Shown: positions 1 to 7,167, counted from the first letter of the stretch. The stretch: DNA of 64,000 bases from Planctomycetota bacterium (GCA_021781415.1 JAJXWW010000144.1:1-64000), one strand, 5' to 3'. Notes: a model not told the origin generated them from the sequence alone. Made by a program: numbers and translations.

Positions 1-417
1 CATGATTGATCCGCAGCGGTTGGACATGGAATTGCCGCTGATCCAGAACAATGTCGTATCCGGCGCAACGTCGCGGGCATAGTTCTTAAAGTTGGACGCG
101 GATGTTCCGATGTTGTGAATCTGCGGGCCATCGCCTTGATACAAATAGCCGCCGTCATCGCCGCGCAGGAAGATTGATTGTGCCGTCAGTCGATTTTGAA
201 CGAAGGGTGGGATCACAACGTTACGGAAATCGACGCCGCCGACGGCACCGACGAGTTTGCCGCAGAAGCCAAGCCACTTCGAGCCAAACCAATTGTCGAT
301 GCGAAACGTCTGGTAGCGCGGCAGAGCCATGCCGCCAACGATGCCGTGGACCAACTCGGTTGCGCACAGCATGAAGCCGGGATCGTCGTTGTCGAATTCA
401 GGCCAGTTGAAACTCAT
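1..417 (-). CDS. hypothetical protein, 3' end outside window
   Basis: A minus-strand frame opens with ATG at 417 (MSFNWPEF...) and stays open for 139 codons to the window edge, so the C-terminus is missing. I do not recognise the family. It is rich in aromatic residues and glycine, with a repeated small/hydrophobic segment around residues 20-30 and no obvious signal peptide or membrane span. The start lies only 8 nt beyond a 89-bp inverted repeat (425-513) that follows the HEAT gene, which is how a gene sits in a cassette array. Coding in this frame is supported by the lack of stops and by good GC3 usage; function is unknown. Confidence 0.6.
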   Translation of the reverse strand, partial: MSFNWPEFDNDDPGFMLCATELVHGIVGGMALPRYQTFRIDNWFGSKWLGFCGKLVGAVGGVDFRNVVIPPFVQNRLTAQSIFLRGDDGGYLYQGDGPQIHNIGTSASNFKNYARDVAPDTTLFWISGNSMSNRCGSIM

Positions 418-424
418 AGCACAT

Positions 425-513
425 AACGCCCCAGCTCAGCAGCGGCGGGGGCCGAGTGAGTTACGAACTCCAGAACCGCTATATGCCCCCGCCGTATGCT
501 GCAGCTTCTGGTT
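425..513 (-). repeat. attC-like inverted repeat, element E
   Basis: An imperfect hairpin of 89 bp. On the plus strand it starts with AAC, then GCTCAGCAGCGGCGGGGGC, and ends with GCCCCCGCC, GTATGCTGCAGC, five bases and GTT. The terminal AAC/GTT and the GCTCAGCA / GCTGCAGC pair are shared with elements at 2586-2677 and 3112-3203. The HEAT gene stop codon lies inside it. It could be an integron recombination site or a mobile palindromic repeat. Confidence 0.5.
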
Positions 514-1567
514 CTGCGGCCTCGCCCCGGAGCCGAATATTGCGTAGCGCGATCTCCGACCAACGTGCCACATCCTTGTCCTTATCGTTCTCCATTTCCT
601 TGATCCGAGCGAGGTCAGCCGCCGACAGAACCTTGATCGATATCAGCGCCTGGAGCGCTTCACGCCTCACGAACGGGCTGCTGTCATTGAGGGCTTGGAG
701 CGCCGCCGCTTTCGCTCGGGGATCGTCGGGGGCGACGCCCGCAAGCATGTTCACCGCTGCTTGGCGTAGCCCGAACTCGTCGGAACTGGCGACCCGCAGC
801 AACTCGGGGACAGCTACTCTCGCACGCTCTCCGAATCGATGCAACTCGAACACTGCGCGAAAGATTTTCTTGCCGTCGGACGAGCGCAACGCCTCCAGAA
901 CTGGCTCAATCGAAAGTTCTGGGCGCTTGGCCGTCGGGTCGATTGGCTTCAGGCCACCGGCCGCCAATTCCCCAAGTAGCACAAAGTCGCCGCTGTCGAA
1001 CCCGACCGCCACCCCGAGCGAGTCAGACCGACCCAGCATCAGCGAGGGCTCGACCTGCTGGAGCAGGTTCCGGACGGCGAACGCACCATATCCCAGTACC
1101 AGGGGATATTCGGCGTTGTTGCCCAAGCCCCCCTTCCGCTCGGTGACGCGCGAACCTTGGCGGTAAGCAATGCGATACATGTCGGCCAGCACCGCCGAGT
1201 TTGCATAGCGGTCATTCGGCCACCATTCCGGGCCGACCGCCCAACTGTCGTCGTTCGGGTCCGAGTCGAAACGCTCGGACCCGCACAGGTAAATGTCGGC
1301 AACCGGGGTTCGGCCATCTGGGCACGGGTTAAACAACCCGAACCACAAGCCCTTGAGGGGTACTTCCGGCGGATCCTCGCGGAACGGCTTCTGGATCCAG
1401 TCCAGCAGGGCCGACAGCTCCGAATACGGTAGCGCCCGCAGTTTGTTCCAGTCCGAGTGCGGGTGTGCCGCTTCACACTGGTCGATGAGACTAACCATCG
1501 ATTCCGCGACAGAACGGCGGCGAGCGAGTTCGTTAACGATCCAGCCGTGCATCTGTCCGAGATCCAT
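479..1567 (-). CDS. HEAT-repeat protein with unrecognised N-terminal domain
   Basis: A 362-residue cytoplasmic protein. ATG at 1567 is preferred over the upstream in-frame start because AGAGG lies seven bases before it. Residues about 1-210 form a domain I do not recognise (motifs GLFNPCPDG, GPEWWPNDRY, GYGAFAVRNLL). Residues about 220-345 are HEAT-like helical repeats (PVLEALRSSDGKK, AVPELLRVASSDEF, AALQALNDSSPFVRREAL), usually a scaffold for protein contacts. A promoter nearly identical to that of the restriction-endonuclease gene lies just upstream (1617-1645). The gene ends inside repeat element E. It may be an immunity or defence accessory protein, but that is only suggested by its neighbours. 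Confidence 0.75.
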   Translation of the reverse strand: MDLGQMHGWIVNELARRRSVAESMVSLIDQCEAAHPHSDWNKLRALPYSELSALLDWIQKPFREDPPEVPLKGLWFGLFNPCPDGRTPVADIYLCGSERFDSDPNDDSWAVGPEWWPNDRYANSAVLADMYRIAYRQGSRVTERKGGLGNNAEYPLVLGYGAFAVRNLLQQVEPSLMLGRSDSLGVAVGFDSGDFVLLGELAAGGLKPIDPTAKRPELSIEPVLEALRSSDGKKIFRAVFELHRFGERARVAVPELLRVASSDEFGLRQAAVNMLAGVAPDDPRAKAAALQALNDSSPFVRREALQALISIKVLSAADLARIKEMENDKDKDVARWSEIALRNIRLRGEAAEPEAAAYGGGI

Positions 1568-2036
1568 CGAGCAACCTCTGCCGCAGAACAAATTATTCTA
1601 CACCTTTCAGCTACCTATCTTGGCAAGGCGTTGTAGCGCTGTCAAGCAAAATGCCGTTCTATTCTTCGACGATTCCGCGCGACTTGCACTGCCGGAGCAA
1701 ATCCGCAAACCTTTCGAGTACCGTCACTTACAATAATCGATTCTTTTTTTCTCCTACGGCACTTCACTTGGGTTAACCGTACTCCAAACTGCTCGGCCCC
1801 CGACCGTGTTGCTGCTGGCAGTCGTCGCGTCGGCTCGCGCGCTCGCAACCGGAGAGATTTTCTCCGAGGTTTCCGTTGTCCCCCAGGCTTCGCACGCGGT
1901 CGTTACCAACCGCGCACACTGAGGTAGCAGACTGCTGGCGGAACAGCAGGTAACGTCGAGGTGCATCCCTGTCACCAAGCGTTACAGATCATTCCGATGA
2001 GACGGATCGTACCAACGGGTGGTTCAGCGGTTCCAT
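1568..2036. other. intergenic region with promoter and small hairpin
   Basis: No convincing gene. It holds the promoter of the HEAT gene at 1617-1645 and a 6-bp perfect stem (CTGCTG, six-base loop, CAGCAG) at 1932-1949. The short frames here have no family resemblance. A cassette-type repeat would be expected after the toxin stop at 2037, but only a poorly paired stretch (about 1960-2036) is seen. Confidence 0.6.
1617..1645 (-). promoter_or_regulatory. sigma70-type promoter of HEAT gene
   Basis: On the minus strand TTGACA (1645-1640), a 17-bp spacer and CAAGAT (1622-1617). It is followed by AGCTGAAAGGTG and an AT-rich GAATAA block that recur in the promoter of the endonuclease gene at 6020-6048. 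Confidence 0.6.
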
Positions 2037-2294
2037 CTACCTCGTTAGTATCCGATCGTACTCGCTGTGGGGGCCAATCCAAAACCAGACCAATCCTTCC
2101 GCGCGGTCACGCCCCAGAACGCGGTAGTGCAAACCCACACGCGCCGACCAGAACGCACCGACCTTCTTCAGTCGCAGCGATGGATGATGCGGATTCTGTT
2201 GCATCAAGGCGAAGTTCTTGTCCGCCAGTTCCCGCACCTCGGCCGGCAGATGACGGTAGCAGTACCAGAAATCGGGCGTGGCGAAATGGTTCAT
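2037..2294 (-). CDS. RelE/ParE-like toxin of a type II toxin-antitoxin pair
   Basis: An 85-residue basic protein resembling the RelE/HigB-like toxins often annotated next to short acidic antitoxins. Typical motifs are FWYCYRHLP near the N-terminus, HPSLRLKKVG in the middle, and the strand FWSARVGLHYRVL followed by FWIGPHSEYDRIL at the C-terminus. Members act as ribosome-dependent mRNA interferases or as gyrase poisons; the residues here do not tell which. Its ATG overlaps the antitoxin stop as ATGA (2294-2291), implying translational coupling. It sits in the cassette-like array, where such pairs are commonly found as stabilising modules. Confidence 0.85.
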   Translation of the reverse strand: MNHFATPDFWYCYRHLPAEVRELADKNFALMQQNPHHPSLRLKKVGAFWSARVGLHYRVLGRDRAEGLVWFWIGPHSEYDRILTR

Positions 2295-2488
2295 AGTGGC
2301 TTGCACCGCCCCGCCTCGAAATCGGCATCCGCGCGGCGACCCGCTTCGTCCAGTCGTCCGGCCTTGATGTCCTCTTCGATGCGACGGTCCCAAGCGTCCG
2401 CCAAGTACTCCTCAAACCAGCGTGCGAAGGCGTTTAGTTCGTCGGCGGGCAGTTGGCTCACTGCGGATTCGAGTTCTTGCAGGCTCAC
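2291..2488 (-). CDS. antitoxin partner of RelE-like toxin
   Basis: A 65-residue acidic protein starting at GTG 2488, six bases after GGAG. The longer open frame from 2611 would read through the adjacent repeat element and is not preferred. Motifs VSQLPADELNAFARWFEEY and AWDRRIEEDIKAGRLD match small antitoxins that precede RelE-like toxins in planctomycetes and cyanobacteria; the C-terminal tail is expected to wrap the toxin. The stop overlaps the toxin ATG by four bases. No separate DNA-binding fold is obvious, so autoregulation is uncertain. Confidence 0.8.
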   Translation of the reverse strand: MSLQELESAVSQLPADELNAFARWFEEYLADAWDRRIEEDIKAGRLDEAGRRADADFEAGRCKPL

Positions 2489-2585
2489 AGCTATCTCCGG
2501 GAAAGCAGGGCGACTGTCGCAGTATCCCACGCTGAGGAGCTTACGGCAAGACGATCGAGGCGGAGACCATCCTAACTCGACGGCG

Positions 2586-2677
2586 AACACCAAGCTCAGC
2601 AGCCGGTTCACGCGGGAATAGCCATCGTACCGCGCACCGCTGTCAGTCGCGTGGCCGGTCTGGTGCAGCGCCAGGTT
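2586..2677 (-). repeat. attC-like inverted repeat, element A
   Basis: A 92-bp imperfect hairpin. The plus strand runs AAC, CCAA, GCTCAGCAGCCGGTTCACGCG, a central 33-base loop, CGCGTGGCCGGTCTGGTGCAGC, five bases and GTT. The two arms pair through CACGCG/CGCGTG, CCGG/CCGG and the outer GCTCAGCA/TGCAGC. It has the same length and layout as element B and lies 19 bp beyond the stop of the preceding minus-strand gene. Confidence 0.65.
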
Positions 2678-2695
2678 CGACCTGCCTTTGACACT

Positions 2696-2950
2696 TTACC
2701 GCCGACCTTGCTGCATTCTCCGTTTAGATGTGGCGGCTGCCTTCTTCTCTTCCTTTGTCAGATTGTCCACTTGCAAAACCCATTCGGTTATGTCGCGGTC
2801 TAATTCGGTTGATTCGGTGTCTTCCTCCAATTCACCGAGCCGGACAGTAGCACGAATCCGTTGGGCCTTGATCCATTCTGCGAGAGCGAGACGATCCGCT
2901 TCTTTGACTCCCCATCGCTTCCGGTGAACGACGCCGTAGGTGTTTGCCAT
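2696..2950 (-). CDS. small charged hypothetical protein
   Basis: An 84-residue protein, start chosen at ATG 2950 (MANTYGVVHRKRWG) because the longer frame to 3238 would run back through repeat element B. It is highly charged with a lysine/arginine-rich tail (EEKKAAATSKRRMQQGRR) and a central helix that could bind nucleic acid or protein. I do not recognise a family. It lies exactly between repeat elements B and A, as a single gene cassette would, with only 19 bp between its stop and element A. The start is uncertain. Confidence 0.55.
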   Translation of the reverse strand: MANTYGVVHRKRWGVKEADRLALAEWIKAQRIRATVRLGELEEDTESTELDRDITEWVLQVDNLTKEEKKAAATSKRRMQQGRR

Positions 2951-3111
2951 TCCGCCTTGCTGCCCCATCAGACAACGCAGCCGTCGCGACTTCAAGAACA
3001 CCATAAGGTCCGCTTCAAAGCGTGACTTCGTGCCGGGCGGGTTCGCAAAGGATGGAAACTCAACATGATAGAGAAAGAGAAAGATCGGACGCACAACCGC
3101 TCCTTCGCCGA

Positions 3112-3203
3112 ATGAAAAGCTCAGTAGCCGGCTCACGCGGGGAACGGCGCTGAAGCACGACAAACCTTCATTCGCGTGGCCGGTCAGCTGCAGCACTTGG
3201 CTC
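3112..3203 (-). repeat. attC-like inverted repeat, element B
   Basis: A 92-bp imperfect hairpin with the same length as element A. The plus strand reads GCTCAGTAGCCGGCTCACGCG on the left and CGCGTGGCCGGTCAGCTGCAGC on the right, then five bases and GCT. Sequence conservation with element A is highest in the stem and lowest in the loop. It starts 45 bp after the antitoxin gene stop at 3248. Confidence 0.65.
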
Positions 3204-3247
3204 GACGGCTCCCCGATCCTCTGGTAGATCATACGCATCCGCGTGGG

Positions 3248-3496
3248 TCAGGTGGCCGTCCTGCTCACTGACCCGGATAAGCCTTGAACCTCTACGGAAC
3301 ACCAACTGCACCTCAAGGCAATCCCCGGGATGGCGTCCAACTCGGCATCCCTGCGTGTCAACTCCGCCCGCTGCTCGGCGGTCAACCGAGCCTGCGGGCG
3401 AGCTTCCCCGAGGCTCTCCCAAATTTCCAGCGCCAGCGCGACATGCTCTTCGGGACTCAGCCGGTCGATCCCAAGTTCCTTCATCGTCGCGGCCAT
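3248..3496 (-). CDS. putative addiction-module antitoxin, possibly frameshifted
   Basis: An 82-residue protein starting at ATG 3496 with GGGAGG five bases upstream. The N-terminus MKELGIDRLSPEEHVALALEIWESL is the hallmark of the unstable antitoxin family PF09720/TIGR02574 (shown here only by the pattern GIDRLSPEEHVALALEIW). The family usually ends near PGD-x-x-x-W-x-x-V. Here the frame reads PGIALRCSW, whereas a -1 type shift at a GGGG run would restore PGDCLEVQLV, so the end may be frameshifted. No toxin gene lies next to it. It is followed by element B, so it behaves like a single-gene cassette. Confidence 0.7.
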   Translation of the reverse strand: MAATMKELGIDRLSPEEHVALALEIWESLGEARPQARLTAEQRAELTRRDAELDAIPGIALRCSWCSVEVQGLSGSVSRTAT

Positions 3497-3971
3497 CGGA
3501 ACCTCCCGCAAAGTGTCTTTGCGGATGTTACCAGATCCGGCGGCATCCCGCCACCGCCCATCAAAAGCTCACGTCTCGAGAATCCTCCTAGTCCGAACAA
3601 CCGCGTCCCTTTCCAGGGCGGTTGCAAGGAACGTGATGTCTCGAAACCCCTATGCCGTCCCGGTCAAGTGCAACGCTTTGATAGCCCAGCCGGATCGCCG
3701 AGGAGAGTTCTCCGCCGCCGCCGTTACACTGTTCGGAAATCCGGCCAGAAAAACGCCGTCGATTGCCGTTCCCGTGGGAAATATTTTCTCTTGAGACCAA
3801 GAGCGATATGAGGGTTCGTCGATGCTTTTCACTGCTCCTGACCAGGGCAATTCGACGTTTCAAGCTGGGTAAGGTTCTTCACCCGTCGTTCTTGGACTTA
3901 TGACGAATCGGCTTACCCAATGTGAACCATCAAACTGCCCTGTGCTCCTGACAAAACGGAAAAAGAACTGC

Positions 3972-3999
3972 TTGACAATGGGGGTACCTTTGGTACATT
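3972..3999 (+). promoter_or_regulatory. promoter of RHH regulator and methyltransferase
   Basis: TTGACA (3972-3977), 16-bp spacer and TACATT (3994-3999). The spacer and -10 box are overlapped by the inverted repeat GTACC-TTT-GGTAC at 3984-3996, a plausible operator placed to block RNA polymerase. Confidence 0.7.
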
Positions 4000-4003
4000 A
4001 CAA

Positions 4004-4018
4004 GCAGAGGTACTCTGC
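4004..4018 (+). promoter_or_regulatory. second inverted repeat in R-M leader
   Basis: GCAGAG-GTA-CTCTGC, a perfect 6-bp inverted repeat at the predicted transcription start and immediately before the GTG start at 4020. It could be a second operator, or an RNA hairpin covering the AGAGG ribosome binding site. Confidence 0.55.
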
Positions 4019-4019
4019 C

Positions 4020-4208
4020 GTGGCGGAATCGCAACGACAACTTCATATCCGTATACCCACCCGGCTGCACAAAGTCTTGAGGCTGCGCGCAGCTGCGGAA
4101 GATAAAACCATCCAAGAGGTTGTGGTCGAAGTCCTTTCCAAAGAGCTTGCGGCCATGTCGCTTAAGGATGTTGATACTCCTGCGGAAGGCGGTTTCAACG
4201 ATGAATGA
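4020..4208 (+). CDS. ribbon-helix-helix protein, probable regulator of the R-M locus
   Basis: A 62-residue protein with the Arc/CopG-like pattern QLHIRIPTRLHKVLRLRAA followed by EDKTIQEVVVEVLSKEL: one beta strand and two helices. Such proteins dimerise and bind palindromic operators with the strand. GTG 4020 is chosen because earlier in-frame ATG codons lie inside the promoter. Two inverted repeats sit in and just after that promoter. The 3' end overlaps the methyltransferase start by 8 nt, so the two are translationally coupled. A controller role is inferred from context; in most known systems the C protein is a helix-turn-helix protein instead. Confidence 0.75.
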   Translation: MAESQRQLHIRIPTRLHKVLRLRAAAEDKTIQEVVVEVLSKELAAMSLKDVDTPAEGGFNDE

Positions 4209-5073
4209 GCCGATCTGCAATCAAATCATCTGTGGCGATGCGCGAGCGATCCTTCAGACCCTTCCTTCCAAGAGGGTAGACTGCATTGTCACCAGCCCTC
4301 CGTACTACAAACAGCGTGATTACGAACACTCCCTTCAGGTCGGGAACGAAAGCACTGTCGAGGACTACATTCGGCGAGTGCTTCAAGTTTTCGCCGAATG
4401 TCAGAGGGTTCTCAAGGATACAGGAACCCTTTGGTTGAATATCGGTGACAAATTTTCGGATGGACAACTTCTAGGACTGCCGTGGCGCGTGGCGTTTGGA
4501 TTGGTTGATCAAGGTTGGATTCTCCGATCAGACATCATTTGGCACAAGCCGAACGCAATGCCCCATTCCGTAAAGAATCGCCCAACCGTCGATCACGAGT
4601 ACCTATTTCTGTTCGCCAACAGCCCAGACTATTACTACGATGCCGATGCTATTCGGGAGCCCCATGTCACCTTCACGGGAGAAAGCCGGATGCGCGGTGG
4701 CCGGAATCACTTTGGGAAACGGAACGGCACGCCCGAGCAGGGGAAGAACGAAGGTAAATCTAACTTGCACGACGGCAGATGGGATCAAGCTTTTCACCCT
4801 CTTGGCCGAAATAAACGTACCGTTTGGAGCGTGCCACTCGGGAAGAATCGTGACGCCCATTTTGCCGTTTTCCCCGAAAGGCTGATCGAACCGTGCATCT
4901 TGGCAGGCTCCCCTAGCGACGGGCTTGTCTTAGACCCATTTGTCGGAACCGGCACGGTTCCCACAGTGGCGAAGCGTCTGGGCAGGCGTTACCTTGGCAT
5001 CGACCTGAACCCAAAGTATGTCGCGATTGCAACTGAGCGGGTAGATCAAGAACAGTTACCGCTCTTCAGGTGA
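4201..5073 (+). CDS. beta-class type II DNA methyltransferase
   Basis: A 290-residue S-adenosylmethionine-dependent DNA methyltransferase. The catalytic motif IV TSPPYY is at residues about 34-39 and the cofactor motif I DPFVGTGT near residue 245, giving the permuted beta-class order. The S-P-P-Y variant points to N4-cytosine methylation, although some N6-adenine enzymes also carry it. FAVFPERLIEPCI precedes motif I as in other PF01555 members. Start ATG 4201 overlaps the RHH gene stop; the gene end overlaps the convergent endonuclease end by 8 bp. It would protect host sites against the neighbouring nuclease. Specificity cannot be read from sequence. Confidence 0.93.
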   Translation: MNEPICNQIICGDARAILQTLPSKRVDCIVTSPPYYKQRDYEHSLQVGNESTVEDYIRRVLQVFAECQRVLKDTGTLWLNIGDKFSDGQLLGLPWRVAFGLVDQGWILRSDIIWHKPNAMPHSVKNRPTVDHEYLFLFANSPDYYYDADAIREPHVTFTGESRMRGGRNHFGKRNGTPEQGKNEGKSNLHDGRWDQAFHPLGRNKRTVWSVPLGKNRDAHFAVFPERLIEPCILAGSPSDGLVLDPFVGTGTVPTVAKRLGRRYLGIDLNPKYVAIATERVDQEQLPLFR

Positions 5074-5950
5074 TGGATGCCAGCACAGCCACATGTTTTT
5101 CGAGTTCCGATTCCAGAATCGGCGTAATCTTGTCAATCAAGTTGGGGTTCATCGGGATGTAGATGCTGCCTTTGCATCGCAGCGAAGATAAATCTCCGGT
5201 CCACGATTCAGCAATAATGATAGGCAAACACTCGTATCCATTCGTTTGGGCAACCGAAATCGACTTGTGAATATCCCTTGTGAATAGGAGCGCATGTCCC
5301 CCGCCCATGGTTTCCCGAGTCTTGACAGGCAAGAGTATAGTTCCCTTCTTACCAACAACTTCGACGTCGAAGGTCTCATCGAGCAATCTTACCTCTTTGT
5401 CCGTAACCTTCAGCTTGAGCTTGTGCTTGGCAATGATTCTCTCCAGGCTGCTCCGGGCGATTTTCTCGAATTGACTCCCGCGCAACGATCGGCGACTTCC
5501 CTCAAGCCGGGCAAGCATGACCTCCGAGAGAGCCGGCCAAGTCCAACTTTCAGGCCGAGAAAACAAGGGAGCAACGAACTCTCTTATCTTGTTCAACAAT
5601 GTGACGCGCCGTTCCATCGGATTTGCTCCTTCAACCGCGCGGAGCAACGGCTCCAGTCTCTGCGCAGGAGCATCCCGAAACAGCCACGCCAAGAAATACC
5701 ATTTGGCTTTGTTGGCGTGGTATGGGCGCCCGATGCCATCAAGCATCGGGTTTGCAAAGGGCGTTTGAAAATAAGCTGTCAGAACTTCCTTTGCCTTTTC
5801 GCTGGAAGTTTCGATAATGAAGGAATGGATCGTGTCGTAGCCCCGCGCGTTTAGAAACGCCTCGAATTCGAGAAAGAAGGGTTGGTTCTGGTTGACGACC
5901 AAGACCAACTCACTGAGACGGATGTTCTCGATCAGCAAGTCGTTCACCAT
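5066..5950 (-). CDS. type II restriction endonuclease, PD-(D/E)XK-like
   Basis: A 294-residue protein with no signal peptide, next to and convergent with a DNA methyltransferase. The C-terminal half has a nuclease-like core: a helix with QFEKIARSSLERI (Glu at about 162), then ETFDVEVVGKKG with Asp at about 195, then LLPVKTRE with Lys at about 210. A D-x(n)-V-K arrangement with an upstream Glu is typical of BsaWI/SgrAI-like enzymes, but I offer that family only tentatively. ATG 5950 is preferred to 5953 for spacing to AAGGA. It has its own promoter (6020-6048), so nuclease and methyltransferase are transcribed separately. The assignment rests mainly on context. Confidence 0.75.
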   Translation of the reverse strand: MVNDLLIENIRLSELVLVVNQNQPFFLEFEAFLNARGYDTIHSFIIETSSEKAKEVLTAYFQTPFANPMLDGIGRPYHANKAKWYFLAWLFRDAPAQRLEPLLRAVEGANPMERRVTLLNKIREFVAPLFSRPESWTWPALSEVMLARLEGSRRSLRGSQFEKIARSSLERIIAKHKLKLKVTDKEVRLLDETFDVEVVGKKGTILLPVKTRETMGGGHALLFTRDIHKSISVAQTNGYECLPIIIAESWTGDLSSLRCKGSIYIPMNPNLIDKITPILESELEKHVAVLASIT

Positions 5951-6019
5951 CATAATCCTTGGATTTCAAGACTGCGCGAGCTGTCGCCGCACAATTTATT
6001 CCGCACCTTTCAGCTGAAT

Positions 6020-6048
6020 ATCTTCACCGAAGCGGGAGCGATTGTCAA
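6020..6048 (-). promoter_or_regulatory. promoter of restriction endonuclease gene
   Basis: On the minus strand TTGACA (6048-6043), 17-bp spacer and GAAGAT (6025-6020), followed by AGCTGAAAGGTG and GAATAA. The same block follows the promoter at 1617-1645. Confidence 0.6.
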
Positions 6049-6269
6049 AGAAAATATCGCCGCTATTTTCACGCAGCATTCATTCTTGCCTCAAAATCGA
6101 TAATCATAAATCCTTTTACAGCAGTAACTTGTGTCTTTCTGCCCGGATTCGCGTCCGGGTGTCCGCTATTCAGGTGACGGCTCGAAGGACGTCTTGTATA
6201 AATCTGTTCACCGATACGCGAGCGGTTTACTGGGTAGATGAGAAGTGCAGAACGCTCTCCATTTGTTGC

Positions 6270-6298
6270 TTGATGCCGAATCGGTGGCGGAGTACAAT
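6270..6298 (+). promoter_or_regulatory. promoter of Bax inhibitor-1 gene
   Basis: TTGATG (6270-6275), 17-bp spacer, TACAAT (6293-6298; five of six consensus bases). It lies about 80 bp before the ATG at 6380. Confidence 0.65.
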
Positions 6299-6379
6299 AG
6301 AATAGACTTTAGGCATGGCTTGGCGGCGAAGTCCTCGCCACCGCCCCGAGGTCATTCGGTCACAAATTAGGAGCGTCCA

Positions 6380-7087
6380 ATGAGTTACGGGTACAATGTT
6401 TCCATCGCCGCGCGAGCGGCCGGTAGCGACCGCGCTGCCTTCATCCGCCGGACCTACGCCCACTTGGCCGGAGCGATCTTGGCCTTCATCGGCATTGAGG
6501 CGTTTCTGCTGAAGTCCGTAGGTGCGGAGCAGGTGCTGGGTATTCTCGGTTCGTCCCGCCTGAGTTGGGTTTTCGTTATGGTCGCCTTCATCGCGGCTGG
6601 ATGGATTGCCCGCGTTTGGGCGCATTCCGACACCTCGCCAGGTTTACAGTATCTCGGCCTTGGACTCTACATCGTCGCCCAGGCCGTTATTATGTTGCCG
6701 TTACTCTACATCGCGTCCAGGCTTTCCGATCCGACCGTCATTCCCACAGCGGGCATTTTGACACTCTCCGTATTCGGCGGACTGACGGTATCCGTCTTCG
6801 TGACCAAGAAAGATTACTCTTTCATGGGACCGATTCTCGGCATGGCTAGTTTTCTCGCCTTGGGTGTGATCGTCGCTGCATACTTCATCGGCTTCGGCCT
6901 GGGTCTGCTTTTCTCCTTTGCCATCGTCGCCTTGGCTTGCGGCTATATTTTGTACGACACCTCCAATGTCCTACTGCACTATCGCACCGATCAACACGTC
7001 GGCGCGGCACTAGAACTGTTCGCCTCCGTGGCACTCCTTTTCTTGTATGTCCTGCGGATTCTTATCGAGTTGAACGGCCGCGATTGA
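6380..7087 (+). CDS. Bax inhibitor-1 family membrane protein
   Basis: A 235-residue inner-membrane protein of the Bax inhibitor-1/YccA-YbhL family (PF01027). Seven hydrophobic helices run from about residue 29 to 231; the N-terminal cytoplasmic stretch ends in FIRRTYAHLAGAI, the usual family opening. GGLTVSVFVTKKDYSFMG and the acidic/aromatic GYILYDTSNVLLHYRTD near the C-terminus are characteristic. Family members modulate membrane proteostasis (YccA inhibits FtsH) or form calcium leaks; which applies is unknown. AGGAG stands six bases before the ATG. It has its own promoter and a strong terminator and so is monocistronic. Confidence 0.93.
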   Translation: MSYGYNVSIAARAAGSDRAAFIRRTYAHLAGAILAFIGIEAFLLKSVGAEQVLGILGSSRLSWVFVMVAFIAAGWIARVWAHSDTSPGLQYLGLGLYIVAQAVIMLPLLYIASRLSDPTVIPTAGILTLSVFGGLTVSVFVTKKDYSFMGPILGMASFLALGVIVAAYFIGFGLGLLFSFAIVALACGYILYDTSNVLLHYRTDQHVGAALELFASVALLFLYVLRILIELNGRD

Positions 7088-7106
7088 TTCGCCGACTCTC
7101 TCCTTT

Positions 7107-7167
7107 CCATCGGCCCGCGACGCTGGCAGAAGCACACTTGCCGGCGTCGCGGGCCGATGGTGTTTTT
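7107..7167 (+). terminator. rho-independent terminator after Bax inhibitor-1 gene
   Basis: A perfect 17-bp stem, CCATCGGCCCGCGACGC (7107-7123) with its complement at 7144-7160, a 20-base loop and a TGTTTTT tract. It lies 19 bp after the stop codon. Confidence 0.9.

Larger units (their letters stand above)
3497..4019. other. intergenic region with degenerate cassette repeat and R-M promoter
   Basis: No gene is supported. Around 3560-3682 a more degenerate, 123-bp relative of elements A and B can be traced: it begins AAAAGCTCA like B and ends CCGGTCAAGTGCAACGC, resembling CCGGTCTGGTGCAGCGC of A. The right end holds the promoter and operators of the restriction-modification locus. A minus-strand frame at 3588-3863 has no recognisable features. 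Confidence 0.5.
5951..6379. other. intergenic region between endonuclease and Bax-inhibitor genes
   Basis: Contains the minus-strand endonuclease promoter (6020-6048), a hairpin CCCGGA-TTCGCG-TCCGGG at 6142-6159, and the plus-strand promoter at 6270-6298. No gene is supported. Confidence 0.7.

Noticed and set aside
1929-2036. A further attC-like hairpin after the toxin gene
   Set aside because: Only partial pairing is possible and the shared inner blocks (GCTCAG, CCGGC, CACGCG) are missing; it is at most a decayed copy.
3588-3863. A small minus-strand gene between the antitoxin and the R-M locus
   Set aside because: The frame crosses a degenerate cassette repeat, has no start signal and no family pattern.
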